Assembly (NCBI RefSeq): GCF_000720135.1
Contig: NZ_JOIU01000008.1
Location: 62,001 to 126,000 of the forward strand
Source of the DNA: Streptomyces sp. NRRL S-1022
Lineage (GTDB): Bacteria; Actinomycetota; Actinomycetes; Streptomycetales; Streptomycetaceae
Direction of reading: 5' to 3'
Length of the DNA: 64,000 bases
This document shows, piece after piece, positions 27,275 to 37,171 of this stretch (positions within the stretch are counted from its first letter, which is position 1; every line of letters begins with the position of its first letter). Below the pieces are notes generated by a model that had not been told where the DNA came from, searched no databases, and was given only the letters and a program-made list of their open reading frames with translations. The position numbers and the translations under genes are program-made.

Positions 27275-27292
27275 TTGTGAAGAACTTCACGA
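27275..27292. promoter_or_regulatory. Rex operator (ROP) upstream of ndh
   Basis: TTGTGAA-GAAC-TTCACGA matches the established Rex consensus TTGTGAANNNNTTCACAA at 13 of 14 defined positions. Rex senses the NADH/NAD+ ratio and represses respiratory genes in Streptomyces. The distance to the ndh ATG is about 320 bases, so it serves a distal promoter if functional. Confidence 0.65.
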
Positions 27293-27316
27293 ACTTTTCC
27301 GCCCGGCTGCGCCAGA

Positions 27317-27335
27317 GGGCCCCTCAAGGGGGCCC
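27317..27335 (-). terminator. Possible terminator of the ppx operon
   Basis: GGGCCCC (27317-27323) pairs with GGGGCCC (27329-27335) over a 5-base loop, 65 bases downstream of the ppx stop on the minus strand. There is no T-tract. Confidence 0.4.
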
Positions 27336-27400
27336 CCGACCGTGCTCAGACGTTATCCACCCTGCTCAGCAGATGGCTACCGACTGGTAACAAAAGAGAG

Positions 27401-28342
27401 CTACGCCACCGACCACGCGATGCCGTCGAGGATGTCGTGCTCGCTCACCACGACCTCCTCGGCCCCGGTCCGCTCCATGATCGCCAGCAGTACGAGGGCG
27501 CCCGCACCGATGACGTCGACCCGGCCCGGGTGCATGGACGGGATCGCGGCCCGCTCGGCGTGCGTGGAGCGCAGCAGCCACTCGGTGATCTCCCGCACCC
27601 GGTCCCGGGAGATCCGGGAGTGGTGGATGCGCGCGGAGTCGTACGCGGGCAGCTCCTGGGCGATCGCGGACACCGTGGTGACGGACCCGGCCAGGCCCAC
27701 CAGGGTGCGCGCCTCGCGCAGCGGGACCGTCTGCTCGGCGAGGTCCAGGGCGGCCTCGATGTCGGCCCTTATCGCGGCGACCTGCTCCTCGGTGGGCGGG
27801 TCGGTCACCCGGCCGTCGTGCGCCAGGTGCCGCTCGGTCATCCGCACGCAGCCGACGTCCACCGAGCGGGCGGCGCACACGTGGTCGTCGCCGACGACGA
27901 ACTCCGTGGAGCCGCCGCCGATGTCCACGACCAGGTAGGGCCGGGTCAGGTCGGTGCGGCCGGCGAGTTCCCTGGTGGCGCCGGTGAAGGAGAACTCGGC
28001 CTCCTGGTCGCCGGAGATGACCTCCGGCTCGACCCCGAGGATGTCCAGCACGCCCCGCACGAAGTCGTCCCGGTTCTCGGCGTCGCGGGAGGCGGAGGTG
28101 GCGACGAAGCGGAGGCGCTCGGCGCCGTACTCCTTGATGACGGCCGCGTACTCGCGGCAGGCCGCGAAGGTGCGCTCCAGCGCCTCGGGCGCGAGCCGGC
28201 CGGTGCGGTCGACACCCTGGCCGAGCCGCACGATCGTCATCCGGCGGTCCAGCTCGGTCAGTTCACCCGTCGCCGGGTCGGCGTCGGCGACGAGCAGGCG
28301 GATGGAGTTGGTGCCGCAGTCGACGGCGGCCACGCGGGTCAC
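27401..28342 (-). CDS. ppx: Ppx/GppA-family exopolyphosphatase
   Basis: A 313-residue ASKHA-fold phosphatase that removes terminal phosphates from polyphosphate or pppGpp. The phosphate-1 loop AVDCGTNSIRLLVAD is at the N-terminus and the phosphate-2 loop VVDIGGGSTEFV near 140; GLAGSVTTVSAI and GAGALVLLAIM follow. It is the short form (~310 residues) usual in actinobacteria, lacking the C-terminal HD-like domain of E. coli Ppx. GTG 28342 overlaps the DUF501 stop (GTGA). It is the last gene of the eno-ftsB-DUF501-ppx block on the minus strand. Confidence 0.92.
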   Translation of the reverse strand: MTRVAAVDCGTNSIRLLVADADPATGELTELDRRMTIVRLGQGVDRTGRLAPEALERTFAACREYAAVIKEYGAERLRFVATSASRDAENRDDFVRGVLDILGVEPEVISGDQEAEFSFTGATRELAGRTDLTRPYLVVDIGGGSTEFVVGDDHVCAARSVDVGCVRMTERHLAHDGRVTDPPTEEQVAAIRADIEAALDLAEQTVPLREARTLVGLAGSVTTVSAIAQELPAYDSARIHHSRISRDRVREITEWLLRSTHAERAAIPSMHPGRVDVIGAGALVLLAIMERTGAEEVVVSEHDILDGIAWSVA

Positions 28343-28875
28343 TTCCCGTCCCCCTCACGGTCGTCGAGCGTCACGCACGCGCCCTTGCGCCACCACTCGG
28401 GCAGCATCGCCAGGGCCTCGTCGCCGAGCGGGTTCACGCCCGGTCCGGCGGCCAGCGAGTGGGCGACGAGCACGTGCAGGCACTTGACCCGGTCCGGCAT
28501 GCCGCCGGCGCTCGGGAAGCCCTGCAGCACCTCGATCTCGTCCCGGCGGCGGATGTAGTCCTCGTGCGCGGCCCGGTAGGCGGCGGCCAGCTCGGGATCG
28601 GTCTGCAGCCGCTCGGTCATCTCCTTCATCACGCCGTTCGCCTCCAGCGTGCCGATGGCGGAGGACGCCTTCGGGCACGTCAGGTAGTAGAGCGTCGGGA
28701 AGGGCGTGCCGTCGGGCAGGCGCGGAGCCGTCTCCACGACGTCCGGCTGACCGCACGGGCAGCGGTGCGCGATGGCCCGCAGGCCCCGCGGCGGGCGGCC
28801 CAGCTGCTGCTTGAAGGCCTCTACGTCCGCGTCGGTGGGGTCGGTGCGCGGAGTGGGCGGCGGAGAGGTTTCCAT
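28339..28875 (-). CDS. DUF501 family protein
   Basis: A 178-residue member of DUF501, a conserved actinobacterial family of unknown function that is nearly always encoded between ftsB/divIC and ppx. The conserved pair of cysteines in HRCPCGQPDVVET and the PTLYYLTCP segment suggests a metal-binding or thiol site; the C-terminal KCLHVLVAHSLAAGPGVNP is also a family hallmark. ATG 28875 (METSPPP) is used; a GTG at 28926 that overlaps the upstream stop as GTGA would add 17 residues and cannot be excluded. Confidence 0.88.
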   Translation of the reverse strand: METSPPPTPRTDPTDADVEAFKQQLGRPPRGLRAIAHRCPCGQPDVVETAPRLPDGTPFPTLYYLTCPKASSAIGTLEANGVMKEMTERLQTDPELAAAYRAAHEDYIRRRDEIEVLQGFPSAGGMPDRVKCLHVLVAHSLAAGPGVNPLGDEALAMLPEWWRKGACVTLDDREGDGK

Positions 28876-28922
28876 GACTGCTTTCAGGGTGGCTTTCTGG
28901 TCGTACCGGCCGTGACGCCGGC

Positions 28923-29399
28923 TCACTGGTCGGAGGCGTCGGACTTGTCGACGCCGTCCCAGACGTTCGCGTACCAGGGCCGGTGGGCGGCCCCGAGGTC
29001 GGCACGGGACGGCCTGGCCGCGCCCGGGTCGACCACCACGTACCCGGTCTCGCCGGGCTTCACGTAGTGCAGCCGGCGGCGGATCTGCTGCTCGGCGTAG
29101 GCGTCGTCCTGCCAGCGCGCCTTCAGGTCACGCAGCTGCTCGACGCGTTCGCGGGCCTGCTCCCGCTGCCGCCGCAGGTCGGCGATCTCCGCGCGCTGGG
29201 AGACGTACTGACGCATCGGGTAGGCGAGGGCGACGACCAGGGAGCACAGCACCAGCGCGAGCAGTGCCGCGCGGCCGGTGAGGCGGGAGCGGCGTGCCTG
29301 CCGCTTGGTCTGGGAACGGTAGACCCGGGCCGCGGTCTGCTCGCCGAGCAGCCGCAGCCTGGTCGCGGTGGAGAAACGGTCCCGGTCCTTCACGGCCAT
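28923..29399 (-). CDS. Septum formation initiator family protein (FtsB/DivIC)
   Basis: A 158-residue bitopic membrane protein of the divisome. A basic cytoplasmic N-terminus (about 1-38) is followed by one transmembrane helix (about 40-62: ALLALVLCSLVVALAYPM), then a leucine-zipper-like coiled coil (EIADLRRQREQARERVEQL), then RRRLHYVKPGETGYVVVDP, the typical FtsB/DivIC extracellular tail. ATG 29399 has GGAG-rich sequence just upstream; GTG 29423 is an alternative. It lies between eno and DUF501, the standard actinobacterial arrangement, and overlaps or abuts DUF501. Confidence 0.9.
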   Translation of the reverse strand: MAVKDRDRFSTATRLRLLGEQTAARVYRSQTKRQARRSRLTGRAALLALVLCSLVVALAYPMRQYVSQRAEIADLRRQREQARERVEQLRDLKARWQDDAYAEQQIRRRLHYVKPGETGYVVVDPGAARPSRADLGAAHRPWYANVWDGVDKSDASDQ

Positions 29400-29428
29400 C
29401 TGGCTCTCCGCCTCCCCTTTCACACGTG

Positions 29429-29473
29429 CGTACGTCCCCGGACACGGTACGGGACCGGGTACGGGGACGTACG
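29429..29473. repeat. Inverted repeat between eno and ftsB-like gene
   Basis: CGTACGTCCCCG (29429-29440) and CGGGGACGTACG (29462-29473) form a perfect 12-bp stem with a 21-base loop. A shorter hairpin GGGCTG-GGT-CAGCCC (29497-29511) sits 10 bases after the eno stop. Either may terminate eno transcripts; the larger may also be an operator for the ftsB-like gene. Confidence 0.5.
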
Positions 29474-29520
29474 TACGACTGGCTGAGACTTGGCCCGGGC
29501 TGGGTCAGCCCGTGCTGCAC

Positions 29521-30927
<1,407 letters not shown>

Positions 30928-30973
30928 CTACCTTTTGTTCCTGCCTGAAACAAAGGGGCTGACGGAGGGCATG

Positions 30974-31021
30974 AAAAAACCCCGCCCCGGTGCGTACGGG
31001 GGAACACGCACCGGGGCGGGG
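30974..31021 (-). terminator. Rho-independent terminator of rpfA-like gene
   Basis: Perfect 16-bp arms (30980-30995 and 31006-31021, core CCCCGCCCCGGTGCGT) with a 10-base loop, followed on the minus strand by six Ts (A-run at 30974-30979). It is one of the few T-tract terminators in the window. Confidence 0.88.
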
Positions 31022-31111
31022 GCCCGTGGGGACGGGGGGTGGCCCGCACGGGGGTCTACAGGGTGGCCCGCACGGATGCGCGGGCCCGGTGATCCGGCCG
31101 GGGGCCGGGTG

Positions 31112-31852
<741 letters not shown>

Positions 31853-31854
31853 TC

Positions 31855-32060
31855 ACCGACGCCTGCGAGGTGAGCTGTCGGGTTCGGGCCGGTTGAGTTG
31901 CCCGGCCGCGCTCCCGCTGTCGCGGGTCGCGCGGCTTCACCCCCAGCCGGTTCCGGCAGTCAACTGCCGGGCCCGGCACTTACCTTGGGTCCCCCGCTCC
32001 TGCCTACGGCGCTTGACGCGACGACTGTTCCCGGGCAACCGCTGGCAGGATTCGGCGTTG
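31855..32060 (-). promoter_or_regulatory. ydaO/yuaA c-di-AMP riboswitch in rpfA leader
   Basis: The ~205-base leader carries the conserved ydaO segments in order on the minus strand: CGCCGAATCCTGCC, GGGGGACCCAAGG, GGGGTGAAGCC, and AGCTCACCTCGCAGG near the 3' end, with several strong stems between (CGGGCCCGGCA...TGCCGG; GCGCG...CGCGC). In Streptomyces rpf leaders, c-di-AMP binding turns expression off by premature termination. The position directly before rpfA fits. Confidence 0.9.
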
Positions 32061-32203
32061 CGACTGCCGGGGCTCGTGGTGACGAGCGGCCTCGACCGTA
32101 GACACGCGATCCGTGGAATTTCAAAGACGATCAGGGCTTCTGAGACTCATCCCACACTTTCACCAAACCGGACATTAGGGCGTTAAGTGGGCGCCAACTC
32201 CGC

Positions 32204-33274
32204 CTACTTCGCGCCGGTTTCGCCCTCGACATCCAGGGTCTGACCGGCGCTGATGTGGTTCGGGTCGGCCCCGATGGCCTTCTTGTTGCCGGCGTAGAGC
32301 GCGCGCCATCCGCCGTCGACCTCAAGGGAGTCGGCGATGGAGGCGAGGGTGTCGCCCTCGCGGACGGTGTAGGTGTCCGTTTCGCGCACCGCGTGCCGCC
32401 CGGAAGAGGTGACGTCCTGACCGTTTGTCACGTTTTCGTCCGCGCTCGCCCCACGGTGGCGCCCGCCATTGAGGGCTCCGGTGTCGACCAGGCTCCAGGA
32501 ACCGGCGGCCTGCTGGGGGTTGCCGGCGGCACCGGTGCCCGGGGTCGCCGGCGGAGCGGACTCCCGCGACTCTCCGGTGCCCGGCGAAGCGGACTTGTCC
32601 GACTTGGGGGTGTTGGTGCCCTTGGAGCCGGTGTCCGCATTGGCGCTCTTGTCCGGCTTTCCACTCGGCGTGACGGTCGCGTCCGACGAGGAGCCGGAGT
32701 CCGCGCCCGAGTTGGCATCGGAACCGGTACCGGTGGAGGGCGGCGCGTCCGGCCGGCCGGCCGGACCGGAGCCGTCGGAGGCGCCGGAGGAACCGGGGTT
32801 GCCGGATGTATCGGAGTTCTCGGCCGATCCGGACGTCTCACCCGAACCGTCGGTGGCACCGGAGCCGCCGACGCCCGTGTCGACGTCCACGGAGCCCGAG
32901 CCCGTGGTCAGCCCGGACAGCAGGGCGCAGGTGGCCCACGGGGACGTGCCCTTGTCGGTGAGGATCTTCTCGGCGACGGCGATCTGCTGGTTGCGGCTGG
33001 CCTGGTCGGGGCTGGCCGCGTACTGGCCGCCGCCGTAGGCGTTCCAGTCCTCCTGCGAGATCTGCAGGCCGCCGTAGTACCCGTTGCCGGTGTCCGCGCT
33101 CCAGGAGCCGCCGCTCTCGCATTCGGCCACCTTGTCCCACGTGGTGCCGTCGGCCGCGTTGGCGCTCGCCGCGCCGAGGAGCGGGATGGCGATGGCGGAG
33201 CCGGTCACTCCGGCCGCGACGAGGAGGGCGGGTGCCTGGCGGGGGCGACGGTGCCGACCGTTCCCGGAGAGCAT
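32204..33274 (-). CDS. Second Rpf-domain/LysM cell-wall hydrolase with long linker
   Basis: A 356-residue secreted paralogue of the preceding gene. A signal peptide (about 1-42, ending ASANAA) precedes an Rpf domain with [20 protein letters not shown] (catalytic Glu) and LTDKGTSPWATC. The middle ~150 residues are a low-complexity Gly/Ser/Asp/Thr linker, followed by a LysM domain (YTVREGDTLASIADSLEVDGG ... ISAGQTLDVEG, shown in parts). The linker is far longer than in the first protein, so it can reach through a thicker wall. No ydaO element is visible upstream; an inverted repeat at 33361-33373 is the only regulatory-looking site. Confidence 0.9.
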   Translation of the reverse strand: MLSGNGRHRRPRQAPALLVAAGVTGSAIAIPLLGAASANAADGTTWDKVAECESGGSWSADTGNGYYGGLQISQEDWNAYGGGQYAASPDQASRNQQIAVAEKILTDKGTSPWATCALLSGLTTGSGSVDVDTGVGGSGATDGSGETSGSAENSDTSGNPGSSGASDGSGPAGRPDAPPSTGTGSDANSGADSGSSSDATVTPSGKPDKSANADTGSKGTNTPKSDKSASPGTGESRESAPPATPGTGAAGNPQQAAGSWSLVDTGALNGGRHRGASADENVTNGQDVTSSGRHAVRETDTYTVREGDTLASIADSLEVDGGWRALYAGNKKAIGADPNHISAGQTLDVEGETGAK

Positions 33275-33360
33275 GCAGAAGCCTTTCGAGCGACAGCAGA
33301 GCCGACGCGGCGGGTGGAGCCGGTCGCCGCGCTGATGGGTGAACGTATCGGCAGACGATC

Positions 33361-33373
33361 ACTTGTCACAAGT
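33361..33373. promoter_or_regulatory. Inverted repeat upstream of second Rpf gene
   Basis: ACTTGT-C-ACAAGT, a perfect 6-bp-arm palindrome, 87 bases before the start codon, in the gap shared with the P450 3' end. A possible operator; the regulator is unknown. Confidence 0.35.
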
Positions 33374-33417
33374 TCATGCCGCACAGATCACGTGAAGATC
33401 ACAGAGTTGAGATGTTG

Positions 33418-34728
33418 TCATCTTCCTGCTGAGGGGCCGTCATGATTCGCTCCGCCGCCCCCGGGGACCGGCGTGAACTCCACGGGCAGGGTGCGCAGGC
33501 CGCGCATGATGAGCCCGCCGCGCCAGCGCAGCTCCGCCGGGTCCGCGGCGAGCCGCAGGTCCGGCAGCCGGGTGAGCAGGGTCGCGAGCGCGGTCTGGCC
33601 CTCCAGACGGGCGAGCGGCGCGCCCAGGCAGTAGTGGATGCCGTGCCCGTACCCGAGGTGCTGGTTGTCGCGGCGGGCCAGGTCCAGCACGTCCGGGTCG
33701 GCGAACCGCTCCGGGTCCCGGTCGGCGGCGGCGAGGACGACGAGCACCGGATCGCCCGGCGCGATGTCCTGCCCGCCGATGGTGAGCGGCTCGGTGGCGA
33801 ACCGCCAGGTGGCCAGCTCCACCGGGCCGTCGAAGCGCAGGAGTTCCTCCACGCCGGTCGCCAGCAGGCCGGTCTCGTGGCGGGCCAGGGACTCCTGCAG
33901 CCGGTGGCGCTGCTCGGGGTGGGTGAGCAGGGCGTAGGTGCCGTTGCCGATGAGGTTGACGGTCGTCTCGAAGCCGGCGAACAGCAGGATGAAGGCCATG
34001 GCCGCGGCCTCGTTCTCGGTGAGGTGCTCGCCGTGGTCGGAGGCCCGGATGAGGCCGGAGATCAGATCCTCGCCGGGCGCGGGCTCGGCGGGCAGCGCCT
34101 CCCGCTTCCTGTGGATCAGCTCGCCGAGGTAGCCGCGCATCTTCTTCACCGACCGGGCGACCCCGCCGCGGGGGCCTCCGCCGTGCCGGATCATCATGCC
34201 CGCCCAGTCCCGGAAGTCGTCCTGGTCCTCGCGCGGGACGCCGAGCAGGTCGCAGATGGCGTAGATGGGCAGCGGGAAGGCGAACTCGTGGATGAGGTCG
34301 GCCGAGCCGCTCTGCGCGAACCGGTCGATGAGGTCGTCGGTCAGCTCCTGCACCCGGGGGGCGAACTCGGCGACCCGGCGGGGGGTGAACGCCTTGCTGA
34401 CGAGCCTGCGCAGCCGGGTGTGGTCCGGCGGGTCGATGTTCAGCAGGTGTGTCATCAGCTCGGCCTTGCGCTCGCCCGGGATGCCGGTCTTGCCCTTGGC
34501 GTGCGCGGGCTCGTCGTGGTGCGCCGGGTTCTTGCTCAGCCGCTGGTCGGCCAGCGCCTGCCGGGCATCGGCGTACCGGGTGACCAGCCACGCCTCGACA
34601 CCGCTCGGCAACCGCGTCCGGTGCACCGGCGCGTGCTCGCGCAGCCAGGCGTAGGCGGGGTACGGATCGGCGGCGAACTCCCAGGTGAACAGGGCGGGGG
34701 CGGGCGGGGGGCCGGGCTCATTGGTCAC
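33418..34728 (-). CDS. Cytochrome P450 (CYP107-like)
   Basis: A 436-residue soluble class I P450. The I-helix oxygen-activation motif is FAGFETTVNL, the K-helix ExxR is EELLR, and the heme-binding loop is GYGHGIHYCLGAPLAR with the proximal Cys at residue 367. The usual Phe at the loop start (FGxGxHxC) is Tyr here. The length and the HLLNIDPPDHTRLRRLVSK C-helix segment are typical of the CYP107 family of macrolide and small-molecule hydroxylases. No ferredoxin gene is adjacent. GTG 34728 overlaps the stop of the upstream NTPase/Sel1 gene (GTGA), so its translation is probably coupled to that TTA-containing gene. Confidence 0.9.
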   Translation of the reverse strand: MTNEPGPPPAPALFTWEFAADPYPAYAWLREHAPVHRTRLPSGVEAWLVTRYADARQALADQRLSKNPAHHDEPAHAKGKTGIPGERKAELMTHLLNIDPPDHTRLRRLVSKAFTPRRVAEFAPRVQELTDDLIDRFAQSGSADLIHEFAFPLPIYAICDLLGVPREDQDDFRDWAGMMIRHGGGPRGGVARSVKKMRGYLGELIHRKREALPAEPAPGEDLISGLIRASDHGEHLTENEAAAMAFILLFAGFETTVNLIGNGTYALLTHPEQRHRLQESLARHETGLLATGVEELLRFDGPVELATWRFATEPLTIGGQDIAPGDPVLVVLAAADRDPERFADPDVLDLARRDNQHLGYGHGIHYCLGAPLARLEGQTALATLLTRLPDLRLAADPAELRWRGGLIMRGLRTLPVEFTPVPGGGGANHDGPSAGR

Positions 34729-37130
34729 TCCTCGACGGTATCCGGCCGCCCGGCGGGTGGGGCGGGGGGTGGGGGCGGCAGCGTGGCGGGCAGGCCCTTC
34801 GGGGCGACGGCGGCCTCGCGCAGCCACGCGTCGGCTGCCGCGTCCTTACCCTGTCCGCGCAGCATCTGGGCGAGGTGCTGGGCGGCGTACACGGATCCGC
34901 GCTCATGTCCCGTGCGGTACCACGACTCGGCCTCCTCGTACCGGCCGAGGGACTCCAGGACGACACCGAGGTTGGCGGCGCCCGCCGCGTCTCCGCCCTG
35001 CGCCGCCTGCCGGTACAGAGCCTCCACCTCGGCAGCGTCGCCCGTCTTCGTGGTGAGGAGTAAGAACCCGAGGTCGTTGGCGGCGCGCGGGTCACCCCAG
35101 GCGGCCGCGTAGCGCAGCCACTCCTCCGCCTCCGGGTTCTGCCAGCCCGCCAGGAGGGAGCCCAGGCTCCCCGCGACCTCCCGGTGACCCGCGGTCGCCG
35201 CCCGGCGGTACCAGCGCACCGCCTCCTCCTCACGACCCGGCCCCACCAGCATGTCGCCCAGCTCGTGCGCCGCCGCGCCGTCACCCGCCTCGGCTGCCTG
35301 CCGCAGCCAGTGCTCGGCGCGAGTGCGGTGGTACCGGCCCAGCTGCCGCGCCGCCCAGGCGAATCCGGCCTGCGCCGCCGCCGTCAGGTACGGCAGCGCC
35401 TCCTCCTCGTCCCCCCGCTCCACCAGCAGCAGCGCCAGCACGGAGGCGGCCTTCGCGTGCCCCCCGTCGGCCGCACGGCGCAGCAGGGCCTCGCTCTCCT
35501 CACCCTCCGTGTGCAGCGCGAGGTTGAACGCCACCGCCACGTCGCCCGCCTCGACGCGCGGGCCCAGGGCCGTACGAGCCGCGCCGAGAATCGCGCCATG
35601 GTCCAGCCGTGCCCCGGCCCCGGACCCGCTCTCGGCCGTGTCCAGCAGCGTCCACCACACCCGGTCCGGCACCGGCTCCAGGTCCCCCCGCCCCAGCGCC
35701 TCAGCGACCAGCGCCCCGTACGCCCGCCAGGTGCCGTCCTCCGCGCCCCCCACGAGCAACCCCGAGACACCGAACATGGGCGCCGTCGCCCAGGCGAACG
35801 CCTGCTCGTACGCCTCCCTCGCCGCCGCCTCCGCGTACTCCTGCCCGTACCGCTTCTGCACCTTCCTCAGCAGCGACGCCGGCACCGCGCTCTCGATCCC
35901 GCACTGGGCGACGTCGACCGCCGCCCGGACCAGTAACCGCCCCAGCGGGTGGTCCTGCCGGGTCCCCGGCCGCCGCCAGTCGTCGAACAGCAGGTGCCCG
36001 ACCGCGAAGTACGACCCCACCCCCTCCTTGCCGCTCCACATGTACGCCGGGTACGCCCGCGGGTCGTCGCGCGCCGACAGCCGCGCCAGCTCCGCCTCGC
36101 TCCACTCCCGGCGCAGCTCCACCGTGCGGGCCGCGGCGACGACCCGGTCGCCGGGGGCGGTCCCGGCGCGCCTCCGGTAGTACTCGGCGGGGCGCATCGT
36201 GGCGAGCACGACGGCACCGAGGTCGTTGAGCCGCCCGAGCAGCGGGAGGTCCAGCCGGCCCGGGCCGAGGTGCTGGGTCAGCTCGTCCAGCCAGACCACG
36301 TGTCCGCCGGGGCTGCTGCGCAGTGCGGCCACCAGGGGGCGCAGGTCCTCCCCGGGGTCCGGCGCGTACACGCGGTGGCCCTTAAGGGAGCGCACCGCGT
36401 TCCATGCGGTGTACGAGGTGCCCGCGTACGGTTCGCCGAGGAGCAGCACCAGGCCGGGGCGGGCCACCAGGGCGCGCAGCTCCTCGTCGCGGTCGCGCGG
36501 CACGTACGGCGGCACGTCGGGCAGCCCCGGCACCGGCCGTGTCGGCCACACCCCGAACTCCAGCGGTCCCACGCGGTCGGCGGCCCGCCACTCCGCCGGC
36601 ACCGGGGCGGTGCCGTAGTGGTGGTGCTGCACACCCACCGTGGGCCCGTGGAAGGTGCCGTACCGGAAGTCGACGTGGTCGCTGGTGGGCTGGGGCCGGG
36701 CGCCGGACCGACCGGGTGCGCGCTCCTGCGCCGTGTGCTCCCGGGGGCCCTGCTCCTGAGGTGCCCGATCCGCGGAGGCCTGTATTCCGCGTCCAGGTTT
36801 CCCGCGCGCCTCCTCCTCGGTCGCCCCGGTCGCCCCGGCCTCCTCCGGTCCGGGCGTCTCGGGGGTGGTACGGGTCGCCGGGGGCGCTGTGCCGGGGTCC
36901 GTGGCGACCTCCAGCAACTCGTCGAACGCGTCGGGGTGGGCGCGAAGCAGCGCCAGGGACCGGAGCTGGGCGACGCTCGTGAGCCGGTCGTCGCCCCACG
37001 GGGTCCAGGCCTCCGCGGCGTAGGCCATGCCCGCACGCCCCAGCGCCTCCTCCACCCGCAGCGCCACGGCCGGTGAGCGGCGGATCGCGCTCAACAGTGC
37101 GCGCCTCAGCTCCTCCAACTCAGTCGTCAC
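34725..37130 (-). CDS. Large NTPase-like protein with Sel1/TPR repeats, two TTA codons
   Basis: An 801-residue protein. Residues about 1-80 are a helical domain; a disordered Glu/Pro/Ala linker follows; FRYGTFHGPTVGVQHHHYG near 150 is a short conserved-looking beta motif; about 225-320 hold a P-loop-like GEPYAGTSYTAW (no Lys) and a Walker-B-like HVVWLDEL; the second half (about 540-790) is Sel1/TPR repeats (AAAQAGFAWAARQLG, AAEAGDGAAAHELGD). The layout recalls STAND-type signalling ATPases. Leu codons 399 (35934-35936) and 690 (35061-35063) are TTA, requiring bldA. GTG 37130 is used. It is coupled to the P450 downstream. The function is unknown. Confidence 0.7.
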   Translation of the reverse strand: MTTELEELRRALLSAIRRSPAVALRVEEALGRAGMAYAAEAWTPWGDDRLTSVAQLRSLALLRAHPDAFDELLEVATDPGTAPPATRTTPETPGPEEAGATGATEEEARGKPGRGIQASADRAPQEQGPREHTAQERAPGRSGARPQPTSDHVDFRYGTFHGPTVGVQHHHYGTAPVPAEWRAADRVGPLEFGVWPTRPVPGLPDVPPYVPRDRDEELRALVARPGLVLLLGEPYAGTSYTAWNAVRSLKGHRVYAPDPGEDLRPLVAALRSSPGGHVVWLDELTQHLGPGRLDLPLLGRLNDLGAVVLATMRPAEYYRRRAGTAPGDRVVAAARTVELRREWSEAELARLSARDDPRAYPAYMWSGKEGVGSYFAVGHLLFDDWRRPGTRQDHPLGRLLVRAAVDVAQCGIESAVPASLLRKVQKRYGQEYAEAAAREAYEQAFAWATAPMFGVSGLLVGGAEDGTWRAYGALVAEALGRGDLEPVPDRVWWTLLDTAESGSGAGARLDHGAILGAARTALGPRVEAGDVAVAFNLALHTEGEESEALLRRAADGGHAKAASVLALLLVERGDEEEALPYLTAAAQAGFAWAARQLGRYHRTRAEHWLRQAAEAGDGAAAHELGDMLVGPGREEEAVRWYRRAATAGHREVAGSLGSLLAGWQNPEAEEWLRYAAAWGDPRAANDLGFLLLTTKTGDAAEVEALYRQAAQGGDAAGAANLGVVLESLGRYEEAESWYRTGHERGSVYAAQHLAQMLRGQGKDAAADAWLREAAVAPKGLPATLPPPPPAPPAGRPDTVEE

Positions 37131-37171
37131 GTCGGCCCCCACCCTCGCACCCGCCCGTCGGTGCAACGGTA

